The notes below the pieces were generated by a model. That model searched no databases, was not told the DNA's origin, and saw nothing but the letters and a program-made list of their open reading frames with translations. A program made the translations under genes and the position numbers. Below are positions 7,499 through 14,458 of a stretch of 33,939 nucleotides of DNA, in pieces. The first letter of the stretch is position 1. Each line of letters starts with the position of its first letter. The DNA is from Salaquimonas sp. (lineage in GTDB: Bacteria > Pseudomonadota > Alphaproteobacteria > Rhizobiales > Rhizobiaceae): positions 1 through 33,939 of the forward strand of contig JAJDOK010000034.1 in NCBI GenBank assembly GCA_022340185.1. The letters run 5' to 3'.

Positions 7499-7939
7499 TT
7501 AGTGACTGCCTTCGAAGATTGCCCGGTAGGCGGGGTCGTCGTGGACCAGTGCGTCGGCCTCGATCTCGATCATCATGCCCGGCGTGGTCAGTCCCGCCTC
7601 GACCGCGCTGGTCGCCGGATCGATGCCCCGGAACACCTCGCCATGCGCGCGCACGAAGGCGCCACCGCCCGCTGCCATGTCGCTCAGAAAACCGCGTGTT
7701 CGCACGATGTGGTGCATGCCGGCACCGGCTTCGCCGAGCGCTTCCTCGATGCGCTTGAAGATGTAGATCGCCTGGGCATAGGTGTCGCCCGGCGCATGCA
7801 GCTTGCCGGAAGGTTCGATGGCGGTGGTGCCGGCGACGAAGACAAAGGGACCGACCCGCTTGACCCGTGCATAGGCGCCGATTTCCTCGAAGCGTCCGCC
7901 AGTCTTGATGGTCAACGGCTTGATGGTCACCACGCTCAT
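7499..7939 (-). CDS. RidA-family (YjgF/UK114) protein lacking the catalytic Arg
   Basis: A 146-aa protein of the Rid family, recognisable from FVFVAGTTAIEPSGKLHAPGD, the helix YIFKRIEEALGEAGA and the C-terminal VEIEA-type strand (MIEIEADALV). Canonical RidA enzymes hydrolyse enamines and imines using an Arg in the motif CVEVARLP. The matching segment here is AVEAGLTTP, so the Arg is absent, as in the Rid4-Rid7 groups, and deaminase activity cannot be assumed. It is the last gene of the BMC operon, 13 bases after the MDH-type gene, with a weak ribosome site (GGAACG). Its position suggests that it handles a reactive imine or carbinolamine formed by the amine-oxidising steps, but this is inference. 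Confidence 0.87.
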   Translation of the reverse strand: MSVVTIKPLTIKTGGRFEEIGAYARVKRVGPFVFVAGTTAIEPSGKLHAPGDTYAQAIYIFKRIEEALGEAGAGMHHIVRTRGFLSDMAAGGGAFVRAHGEVFRGIDPATSAVEAGLTTPGMMIEIEADALVHDDPAYRAIFEGSH

Positions 7940-7952
7940 CGTTCCGGTCCGT

Positions 7953-9146
7953 CTATCCCTTCAGGCCGAGCCGGCCGGCAATGGCGTCGGCGGCTCTTTT
8001 CAGCGCTTCGGTCTCTTCCGGTGAAAGCTTCAGTTCCTCGACCTCCAGCACGCCAGTGGCGCCCAGATGACATGGCACACCGAGCACCACGCCTGATATC
8101 CCGTATTCGCCCTCGAGCATGACGGAGACAGGGACCGCACCGGCCCGCGCGCCGCGGATATGGTCGATCAGTTCGATCGAGGCATGCGCCGGGGCGAGCG
8201 TTGCCGAACCGGTCTTGCGCAGCGCAACCACCTGGCCGCCGCCTGTGACGGCATCCTTCACGCAGGCGTCGATCTGTTCTTTCGACAGGTAAACATCGAG
8301 CGGCCTGCCCTTGATGCGGGCGCGGCTGACGATCGGCGCCATCTCGTCGCCATGCGAACCGAGCGTGATCGCCTCGACATCGGCGGGCGTAACCCCCGCC
8401 GCCTGCGCCAGCGCATTGCGGAAGCGGCTGGAATCGAGCGTACCGGCCATGCCGAGCACACGTTCGCGCGGAAAGCCCGTTGCGCGCAGCATCTCGACCG
8501 TCATCTCGTCCAGTGGATTGGTCACGACGATGACGACGGCATTCGGCGCGAAGGCCTTCAGCGCCTCGGCCGCCTGCTGGATCACGCGCGTATTGACGCC
8601 AATGAGATCGGCGCGGCTCATGCCCGGCGTGCGCGGCCGTCCGGCGGTGACCACCACCACGTCGGAGCCTGCGATCAGCGACAGATCCATGCCACCGACG
8701 GCCTTCGCCGCCGTACCGGTGATGCCGCTGGCATGGTTGAGATCGAGCGCGACGGCTTCCGCCATGCCGGGCATGATATCGACCAGCGCGATTTCCGCCG
8801 CCATGTCGCCATTGGCCGCCAGATGCGCGATATTGGCGCCGACACCGCCCGCGCCGATCAGACCGAGCTTGGCGAGCCGCCTGGCGCTACGCGCTTCGGC
8901 ATGCCTCGGCGCGATCCAGCGCGGTGCGCGCCGGTAGAGCCCGCGCGCCATCGCCGCCCCGCCATCCACCTGTTTCGGCGCCGGCCGCTCCAGCGGGCCG
9001 TCGACGAGCTGGATGCCGAGACGTTCTGCCGTTTCGCGCGCCATGTCGGTGACGATGTCGCCGGCCATTACCTCGAGCCGGACCTTCCCGGACCGACGTA
9101 CTGCCTCGACATGTTCGGCACCGATGACGCGCTTGGCCTTGTTCAT
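7953..9146 (-). CDS. Malate/lactate-dehydrogenase-family enzyme with an N-terminal EutQ-like extension (probable BMC cargo)
   Basis: 397 aa. Residues 94-397 are a complete NAD-dependent 2-hydroxyacid (MDH/LDH) dehydrogenase: GAGGVG at 98-103, Asp123 after the second strand, GRPRTPGMSR at 169-178, Asn210, the DSSRF Arg241 and the GSHGD catalytic His265. Arg172 and Arg178 in the mobile loop are the malate-type choice. Residues 1-52 (KRVIGAEHVEAVRRSGK, then IVTDMARETAERLGIQLVDG) resemble the N-terminal segment of EutQ and related BMC proteins. They are joined by a basic, Pro/Ala-rich linker (about 53-93). Ordinary MDHs have no such extension, so I read it as a shell-targeting segment. The likely role is to recycle NAD inside the compartment by reducing a 2-oxoacid. 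It starts ten bases after the BMC-T stop. Confidence 0.85.
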   Translation of the reverse strand: MNKAKRVIGAEHVEAVRRSGKVRLEVMAGDIVTDMARETAERLGIQLVDGPLERPAPKQVDGGAAMARGLYRRAPRWIAPRHAEARSARRLAKLGLIGAGGVGANIAHLAANGDMAAEIALVDIMPGMAEAVALDLNHASGITGTAAKAVGGMDLSLIAGSDVVVVTAGRPRTPGMSRADLIGVNTRVIQQAAEALKAFAPNAVVIVVTNPLDEMTVEMLRATGFPRERVLGMAGTLDSSRFRNALAQAAGVTPADVEAITLGSHGDEMAPIVSRARIKGRPLDVYLSKEQIDACVKDAVTGGGQVVALRKTGSATLAPAHASIELIDHIRGARAGAVPVSVMLEGEYGISGVVLGVPCHLGATGVLEVEELKLSPEETEALKRAADAIAGRLGLKG

Positions 9147-9156
9147 TTTCCGTGGC

Positions 9157-9786
9157 TCATTTTTCCGGCTTGCCGTCCACCGCCTCGACCGCCTTGACCG
9201 CGGCCTCCATCGCGGCCGTCACCGACTGCTCGCTGCCCGAGATGAACAGCCGGCCGAACCGGCCGACCGCGCGCACCTCGACAATGTCGATCTCTGCCGA
9301 TTTCTCCGCCTCGTTGGCGGCGATCGAGATATAGGCGGCCGGAGCAACCTCGAGGATGCCGAGCGTCTGGCCCGGCACCAGCAGCGAACCCTTGCGCCAT
9401 TTGTTGAGAAGCTGCGCCTGATAGGGTTCCACCGAGGTGATGATCTGGGTGGATGCAACCTTCGGTTTCACCCGGTCGCCCATCGTCGCGCCGAGTTCGG
9501 CAAGGATCGCATCGCGCGCGGCGCTCACTTCTGCATTGGATTGCGAACGCAGGATGAAAAAGCCGAACTCGCGCTCGACAAGCTGCGTCGTCGCCTCGAC
9601 CGAACTCGCCTTCAACGCCCGGTCGATCAGCCTGAACACGCCATTGCCCGGCGCGAATTCGCCGATCAGAACGGTGTCGCCCGACAGCGGCACGGAGCCC
9701 TGCACGGTGGCGCCGTTATAGGCTGCGAATTTCGGCTGCAGATTGTCGATCTGCATCAGGGCGCGAATGGTGATCTCGGATGCCAC
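9157..9786 (-). CDS. BMC-T shell protein, two permuted BMC domains (PduB/EtuB-like)
   Basis: A 209-aa trimer-forming shell protein of a bacterial microcompartment. It is two repeats, about residues 1-105 and 106-205. Each begins with a strand moved from the C-terminal end of the canonical fold (ITIRALMQIDNLQPKFAAYN; VASTQIITSVEPYQAQLLNK), followed by the strand-helix-strand-helix core (IGEFAPGNGVFRLIDRALKA; LGILEVAPAAYISIAANEAE). This is the circularly permuted arrangement of PduB, EtuB and EutL rather than of PduT. The start is GTG at 9786, two bases after the aldehyde dehydrogenase stop, with a GGAG site. Trimers of this type usually carry the larger, gated pores. It shows that the locus builds a true shell together with the hexamer and pentamer genes. 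Confidence 0.9.
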   Translation of the reverse strand: MASEITIRALMQIDNLQPKFAAYNGATVQGSVPLSGDTVLIGEFAPGNGVFRLIDRALKASSVEATTQLVEREFGFFILRSQSNAEVSAARDAILAELGATMGDRVKPKVASTQIITSVEPYQAQLLNKWRKGSLLVPGQTLGILEVAPAAYISIAANEAEKSAEIDIVEVRAVGRFGRLFISGSEQSVTAAMEAAVKAVEAVDGKPEK

Positions 9787-9788
9787 GC

Positions 9789-11168
9789 TTATTCTCCGTA
9801 TTCGTCATAAATGTCGCGCCACGGGCGGTTCTCGTAGGCGACGCGCTTGATGTTGATGAGGTGCAGCGCCGTCACATTGTCCGACGTGATCGAGCCCGAC
9901 CACGTGCCGGTGCCCAGCATGAAAGAGGGCTCCAGCGCGGTCGAATAGCCCATGCCGCCCATGATCGCCGGTGTGTTGACCAGCACGCGCCCGGTAGGCA
10001 CCGTCGCATAGCGCGCCACCACCTGCGGATCGTCGCAATGGATCAGCGCTGTGTGGCCCCAGCCCTCGAATTTGGCGATGCCGTGCGACAGTTCGATGCC
10101 ATGGCTGGTGTCGCGCGCTTCGTAGAAGGCGAGCACCGGATTGAGCTTTTCGGCCGTCAGCGGCCGCTGCCAGCCGATCTCGGTTTCCTCCGAAACCAGG
10201 CAGCGCGTGCGCGGCGGAATCGAGAAGCTGGCCTTCGAGGCAAGCGCCTCGGGCGACTGGCCGACATTTTCGGGATCCATCGCCTGCCTGCCGAGGAAGA
10301 TCACCTTGGCGAGGCGGTCGGCTTCGGCCGGCGTCATGAAATAGGCGCCACGCAGCTTCATCTCGTGGCGCAGTTCGCGCGCGATCTTCTTGTCCGCGAT
10401 CACCGCCTGTTCGGAAACGCAGGCTGTGCCGTAATCGAAGCATTTCGAGGTGATGATCTGTTCGGCCACCTCGCCGATCTCGCCGGCCTTTGATTCATGG
10501 ATGTAGCAGGGCACGTTCCCCGCACCGACGGCCAGAGTCGGCTTGCCCGACGAATAGGCCGCACGCACCATGCCCGGCCCGCCCGTCGCCATAACTACCG
10601 AAGTGCGGCGATGCTTCATCAATTCCGCCGTGCCCTGGATGGTCACGTGGTCGAGGCACTGGATCAGTCCCTTGGGCGCACCCATCTGCTCGGCAGCTTC
10701 GGCCATGATGCGCACCGTTTCCAGGCCGCATTTGACGCCGCGCGGATGCGGCGCGCAGACAATGGCGTTGCCCGCCTTTACCGCCGACAGCACCTTGTAG
10801 ATGATCGTCGAGGTCGGGTTGGTGACCGGGATCAGCGCGGCGACCACGCCCATCGGCTCGCCGATGGCCGCGACCTTGGCCGCGTCGTCGCGCCACAGCA
10901 CACCGAGCGTCGTGACCGTGCGCAGGTAGTCGGCGACCGAAAGCGCATTGAACAGATTCTTGACCCGCTTGTCCTCGACATTGCCATAGCCGGTTTCTTC
11001 CACCGCCAGTTCGCCGAGGCGGCGGGCTTCGGGTTCGATGGCGCGCGCCATCGCGTCGACGATTTCGTTGACGCGGACAGGATCGGTTCCCTGGAACTGC
11101 CTGTAGGCCTCGAAAGCGCTTTCGGCGCAGCGCCGCGCCGAGGCGATCGACTTGAGATCGTCATCCAT
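9789..11168 (-). CDS. CoA-acylating aldehyde dehydrogenase (EutE/PduP/AdhE-N type)
   Basis: 459 aa. It converts an aldehyde, CoA and NAD to acyl-CoA and NADH, and is the usual core enzyme of metabolosomes. Family marks are PVTNPTSTIIYKVLSAVKAG (114-133), TGGPGMVRAAYSSGKP (195-210) and the catalytic Cys250 in FDYGTACVSEQ, which is the acylating AdhE-like context and not the GQxC context of non-acylating enzymes. EutE and PduP carry an 18-20-residue encapsulation helix at the N-terminus. This protein begins directly with the catalytic-domain helix (MDDDLKSIASARRCAESAF) and ends soon after the last strand (DIYDEYGE), so no such tag is visible. The start ATG at 11168 overlaps the upstream stop by 8 bases. 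Acyl groups other than acetyl, for example sulfoacetyl (SauS-like), remain possible. Confidence 0.9.
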   Translation of the reverse strand: MDDDLKSIASARRCAESAFEAYRQFQGTDPVRVNEIVDAMARAIEPEARRLGELAVEETGYGNVEDKRVKNLFNALSVADYLRTVTTLGVLWRDDAAKVAAIGEPMGVVAALIPVTNPTSTIIYKVLSAVKAGNAIVCAPHPRGVKCGLETVRIMAEAAEQMGAPKGLIQCLDHVTIQGTAELMKHRRTSVVMATGGPGMVRAAYSSGKPTLAVGAGNVPCYIHESKAGEIGEVAEQIITSKCFDYGTACVSEQAVIADKKIARELRHEMKLRGAYFMTPAEADRLAKVIFLGRQAMDPENVGQSPEALASKASFSIPPRTRCLVSEETEIGWQRPLTAEKLNPVLAFYEARDTSHGIELSHGIAKFEGWGHTALIHCDDPQVVARYATVPTGRVLVNTPAIMGGMGYSTALEPSFMLGTGTWSGSITSDNVTALHLINIKRVAYENRPWRDIYDEYGE

Positions 11169-12357
11169 GGCGCGCCCCCGCGATGCTGTCCAGAATACGC
11201 CGGGCTTCGTCGAGATTGCCGGCATTGACGCCGATCGCGTCCAGCTTGCGACCGGCCGGTTCGACATCGGCACCGAGCACGGTCGAGGCAAGCGTGATCA
11301 TCGCTTCGGTTGCCGGTGCTTCGATATCCGCGACACGGGCCGCGGAAAGCAAGGGCGCCAATGAGCCAATGGTGGCGCAGCGGATGATGTCGGCAGCCTG
11401 CCTGGCGTTCGGTATGGGCCGTGCACCTTCGCCGCGCGCAGCGCCCGCATGCGTCGTTACCCAGTCTTCGTCGCTCGGCAGTTCGCGCACACCGAAACGC
11501 GAGGCGACGGTGCGTCGTTCGTCGGCAAGCCGAGAGATGACCGCCATCTGGCCCGGCCCTATCAGCGACCGGAATGTCTGGTTTTCATCGAGCGGAACGC
11601 CACCTTCTGGAATCGCGGGACCGCCGGAACCGGCAACCACGCCGCCAAGCAGCAGCGCCGGCACTTCGACCAGACCCGAACCGTCGGCAAAGCCGCTATG
11701 GACCGTGGAGAGCTTGCCCACCATATTGGGCAGGAAACGAACCAGCCCGGTAATGCAGTCTTCGCGCCCGGCAGGCAGCGTCGCGGCGGCAACCGGTGCG
11801 GCAATCGAGAGGTTCAGCAGCGTGCCCTTGGCCTCGCTCCAATAGGGCAGACCCTGCGCTTCGACGATGGTGAAATCGGTCTTGCAGCCGCCGACTCTCA
11901 ACAGCCACGCCGCTTCCGCCGCACCAAGCGAACGCCCGGGCGCCAGAACCAGCACCTGGCCGTCTTTCAGATGATCGGCCAGCACCATGGCATAGGTGCG
12001 CTGCTTATGGACCGGGCCGGTGAGGAATACCGCTTCCGCCGCGGCGACGGCGATGTCGAGTTCGCCGGTGGTCTGGATCGAGGGCGCACCATCGCGGTCG
12101 ACCTGATAGGTGCCAACCGGGCCGGCGCCGCGGATGGTAATGCCCGCGCCGGAGCGTAATTGCTCCAGCTCCCGTCCGTAGGCGGAAAACAGCGTCACTT
12201 CCGCGCCTTCCGACAGGCAAAGCGCCGCGATCTGTAGCGCGTCGGCGCCACCACCCAGCACCGCGACTCGGGAAATGGCGCGCGCCGGCAGTGGCGTGTC
12301 GCCTCGCCCCTGCGCGGCAACGGCGTTGGCAAATTCTTCGAACGCGGTCCCGTTCAT
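11161..12357 (-). CDS. Opine-dehydrogenase-like NAD(P)-binding protein with possible encapsulation helix
   Basis: 398 aa from the ATG at 12357, which has GGGAAG upstream. The first 17 residues (NGTAFEEFANAVAAQ) form a short amphipathic helix. A GRGDTPLPAR linker follows, then a Rossmann fold beginning ISRVAVLGGGADALQIA (about 28-44). The middle part (QVLVLAPGRSLGAAEAAWLL, DFTIVEAQGLPYWSEAKG) follows the layout of octopine/opine dehydrogenases, which join or split an amino acid and a 2-oxoacid through a secondary amine. The usual NxNxxxHP segment with the catalytic His appears instead as GSGLVEVPALLL, so the His is missing and the chemistry is uncertain. Its place between shell genes makes it probable cargo. 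A role in oxidising an N-substituted glutamate would suit the pathway but is inference. Confidence 0.65.
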   Translation of the reverse strand: MNGTAFEEFANAVAAQGRGDTPLPARAISRVAVLGGGADALQIAALCLSEGAEVTLFSAYGRELEQLRSGAGITIRGAGPVGTYQVDRDGAPSIQTTGELDIAVAAAEAVFLTGPVHKQRTYAMVLADHLKDGQVLVLAPGRSLGAAEAAWLLRVGGCKTDFTIVEAQGLPYWSEAKGTLLNLSIAAPVAAATLPAGREDCITGLVRFLPNMVGKLSTVHSGFADGSGLVEVPALLLGGVVAGSGGPAIPEGGVPLDENQTFRSLIGPGQMAVISRLADERRTVASRFGVRELPSDEDWVTTHAGAARGEGARPIPNARQAADIIRCATIGSLAPLLSAARVADIEAPATEAMITLASTVLGADVEPAGRKLDAIGVNAGNLDEARRILDSIAGARHG

Positions 12358-12453
12358 GAAACGCTTCCCGTTGGAGGATGGTCCGCCCGAGCCATGCCCA
12401 AAGGCACGGCCAGGCATGCGGCCAGGACTTGAGCCGGACTAATCCGGCCAGCC

Positions 12454-12762
12454 TCAGTCGGCCGAACCGCCGCCAAGCCCAGCGATGATGGCTTCCAGCT
12501 CGTCGTGCGGGCGCGGGATCACGTGAACGGCGATCACTTCACCGACCTTGTTGGCCGCGACCGAACCGGCGTCCGTGGCGGCCTTGACCGCACCGACCTC
12601 GCCGCGCACCAGCGTGGAGACCAGGCCGCCACCGGACTTGGTCTGCGACAGAAGGGTCACGCTGGCCGCCTTGACCATGGCGTCAGCTGCCTCGATCGCC
12701 GCGACCAGGCCGCGGGTCTCGATCATTCCAAGGGCCATCTGGCCGCTAACCGGTTTTGCCAT
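12454..12762 (-). CDS. BMC-H hexameric shell protein (PduA/EutM-like)
   Basis: A 102-aa single-domain BMC shell protein, the main facet tile of the compartment. The complete canonical fold is present: [20 protein letters not shown], the edge Lys in AMVKAASV, the pore-side [20 protein letters not shown], and the C-terminal [20 protein letters not shown]. It is close to consensus throughout. I chose the ATG at 12762 because AGGAGG lies ten bases upstream; the open frame extends 13 codons further without support. It follows the pentamer gene by 35 bases. About 96 bases separate it from the opine-dehydrogenase-like gene downstream. Confidence 0.97.
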   Translation of the reverse strand: MAKPVSGQMALGMIETRGLVAAIEAADAMVKAASVTLLSQTKSGGGLVSTLVRGEVGAVKAATDAGSVAANKVGEVIAVHVIPRPHDELEAIIAGLGGGSAD

Positions 12763-12797
12763 TTCAGTACTTCCTCCTGTTGGAACTATTCCGGGCC

Positions 12798-13067
12798 TCA
12801 AGACCCGATATCGACGTGATCCACAATCGCGGCCGCCACCATGTCGACCGGCAATCCTCCCGTGCGCGCCGGAATGCGCGCAGCAGAGCCCGAAACCGCC
12901 AGCACCATGTCGCCGACGCCGGCCGAGCAGGCATCGGCCATCACGACCGATTTCTCGATCACCTTGCCGGTGCCGTCCTCGATATCGGCGACCAGCAGGG
13001 TCAGCCCGGACAGCTTGGGATCCTTCACCGTGGCCGTAACCGTGCCGGTGATGCGTGCGATTTTCAT
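12798..13067 (-). CDS. BMC-P pentameric vertex protein (EutN/CcmL family)
   Basis: 89 aa. It closes the twelve vertices of the icosahedral shell. The EutN/CcmL fold is seen as [21 protein letters not shown] (first strands and the K-x-P-x-L-x-G turn), [12 protein letters not shown], the conserved [19 protein letters not shown] stretch and the [15 protein letters not shown] end. The start ATG at 13067 lies 4 bases after the ligase stop (13072-13074). BMC-H, BMC-T and BMC-P together make a minimal but complete shell set. Confidence 0.95.
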   Translation of the reverse strand: MKIARITGTVTATVKDPKLSGLTLLVADIEDGTGKVIEKSVVMADACSAGVGDMVLAVSGSAARIPARTGGLPVDMVAAAIVDHVDIGS

Positions 13068-13071
13068 GACT

Positions 13072-14367
13072 CTAGAAATTCCTGAGATAGCGGTCGAATT
13101 CGACCGGCGTGACCTGGGCCTCCATGAAGCCCGCCTCGCGTTCGGATTGCTGGATGAAGAGTTCGCACATGTCCTCGCCCAGCACGTCCTTCATGAAGGA
13201 GGAGCCGCGAGCTGCTGCGATCGCGTCATTGATGTTGGTCGGAATCGGTTCGGCGTCCTCGTCCTCGTAGGCATTCCCGAGCGTCGGCTCGCTGGGCTCC
13301 ATGCCCTGCTCGATGCCGTCGAGCCCGGCAGCGATATCGCTCGCCAGTAGCAGATAGGGGTTGGCGTCTGCGCCCGCGTCGCGCTTTTCGCAGCGCACCG
13401 CGCTGTCAGCGCCTTCGATGATGCGGATGCCGACGGTGCGATTGTCCGGACCCCAGGTCGTGTTGATAGGGCAAAACGAGAAGGGCTGGCGGCGGCGGAA
13501 GCCATTCGGCGTCGGCGAACCGCACAGTGCCGTCTCGGCCATGCGCTTCTGCAGGCCGGCGACGAAATTGCGACCGGTGGCGCTAAGCTTGCCATTGTCT
13601 GCGAAAACGTTCTTGCCATCCTTCCACAGCGAATAATGGGTGTGGAAGCCGTTTCCTGACGGCTCGAAGAACGGTTTCGCCATGAAGGTGGCGAGATAAC
13701 CGTGCTCATGCGCAAGCTGCTTGACCAGCGTGCGGAACTTGACGACGCGGTCGGCAGCCTTCAGTGCCTCGTCATAACGGATGTTCACCTCGACCTGGCC
13801 GGACGCATATTCCGGGTTCGACTGTTCGATCGGGATGCCGGCCTCGTTGATCTGCTGACGGATCGGACCGAGCACATGCTCAAGTTCGGCGGCGCGCGAC
13901 AGTGAATAGACCTGGATACCCTGATCTCTGGGCTGCAGTGTTTCGGGATCGAGCAGATAGAATTCCAGTTCGGTGCCGGTGAAGACGGTGTAGCCCATCG
14001 ATTTGGCGCGCTCGACCTGGCGGATCAGCACCTGGCGCGGATCGATCGGCACGGGCTTGTGGTCCATGCCCTCGGCACGGCCCATGCAGAAGGCAACGCC
14101 AAGTTCCCAGGGCAGCGCAACCGGTTCCTCGAGCGGGAACATGTGCATGTCGGGATAGCCATTGCCGAAATTGACATAGGGCGTGTCCCAGACGTCGCTG
14201 GTCATATCGATGGCGAACAGCGCGATCGACAGGGCGTTGCCGGATTTGCAGATGGTTTCCCAATGCGTCGACGGGATGCGCTTTCCCCGCATGATCCCGT
14301 TCAGATCGCCAATGCCGAGCACAACCGTATGGGTGCCCTCAGGCAGTTTGAAAACCTCGCCTGCCAT
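13072..14367 (-). CDS. Glutamine-synthetase-like gamma-glutamyl ligase (PuuA/GmaS/IpuC type)
   Basis: 431 aa. Enzymes of this group use ATP to join glutamate to an amine other than ammonia (methylamine in GmaS, putrescine in PuuA, isopropylamine in IpuC). The opening VVLGIGDLNGIMRGKRIP (about 15-32) is the mark of this branch. Catalytic elements of the glutamine synthetase fold are present: TELEF (Glu133, Glu135), NPEYASGQVEVN (Glu186, Glu193), SGNGFHTH (His242, His244) and the Arg-rich RTVGIRIIEG region. It starts at 14367 behind a strong AGGAGGGG site and leads the BMC operon, divergent from an amine oxidase. With glxBCD in the same regulon, GmaS-type chemistry is the best fit. The amine is unknown. 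True ammonia-fixing GlnA is unlikely. Confidence 0.88.
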   Translation of the reverse strand: MAGEVFKLPEGTHTVVLGIGDLNGIMRGKRIPSTHWETICKSGNALSIALFAIDMTSDVWDTPYVNFGNGYPDMHMFPLEEPVALPWELGVAFCMGRAEGMDHKPVPIDPRQVLIRQVERAKSMGYTVFTGTELEFYLLDPETLQPRDQGIQVYSLSRAAELEHVLGPIRQQINEAGIPIEQSNPEYASGQVEVNIRYDEALKAADRVVKFRTLVKQLAHEHGYLATFMAKPFFEPSGNGFHTHYSLWKDGKNVFADNGKLSATGRNFVAGLQKRMAETALCGSPTPNGFRRRQPFSFCPINTTWGPDNRTVGIRIIEGADSAVRCEKRDAGADANPYLLLASDIAAGLDGIEQGMEPSEPTLGNAYEDEDAEPIPTNINDAIAAARGSSFMKDVLGEDMCELFIQQSEREAGFMEAQVTPVEFDRYLRNF

Positions 14368-14390
14368 AAACCCCTCCTGTCTTACAGCAC

Positions 14391-14443
14391 TTGATGCGTG
14401 GCTGTATTCTGAATACAGTATGCAGATAAGAATTTTTTTGCAA
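14391..14443. promoter_or_regulatory. Divergent promoters with shared GntR operator B
   Basis: The perfect palindrome CTGTATTC-T-GAATACAG (14402-14418) holds the core 15-mer TGTATTCTGAATACA (14403-14417). Plus strand: TTGATG (14391-14396), 17 bases, TACAGT (14414-14419), serving the oxidase. Minus strand: TTGCAA (14443-14438), 17 bases, TACTGT (14420-14415), serving the ligase-BMC operon. The operator overlaps both -10 elements, so one bound repressor would silence both directions. Confidence 0.8.
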
Positions 14444-14458
14444 GGGGGGAGTCCGGCC

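Noticed and set aside
14420-14458. ATG at 14420 as the start of the amine oxidase
   Set aside because: It abuts operator B and the -10 element and has no ribosome site; TTG at 14459 follows a strong G-rich site and begins right before the FAD-binding strand.
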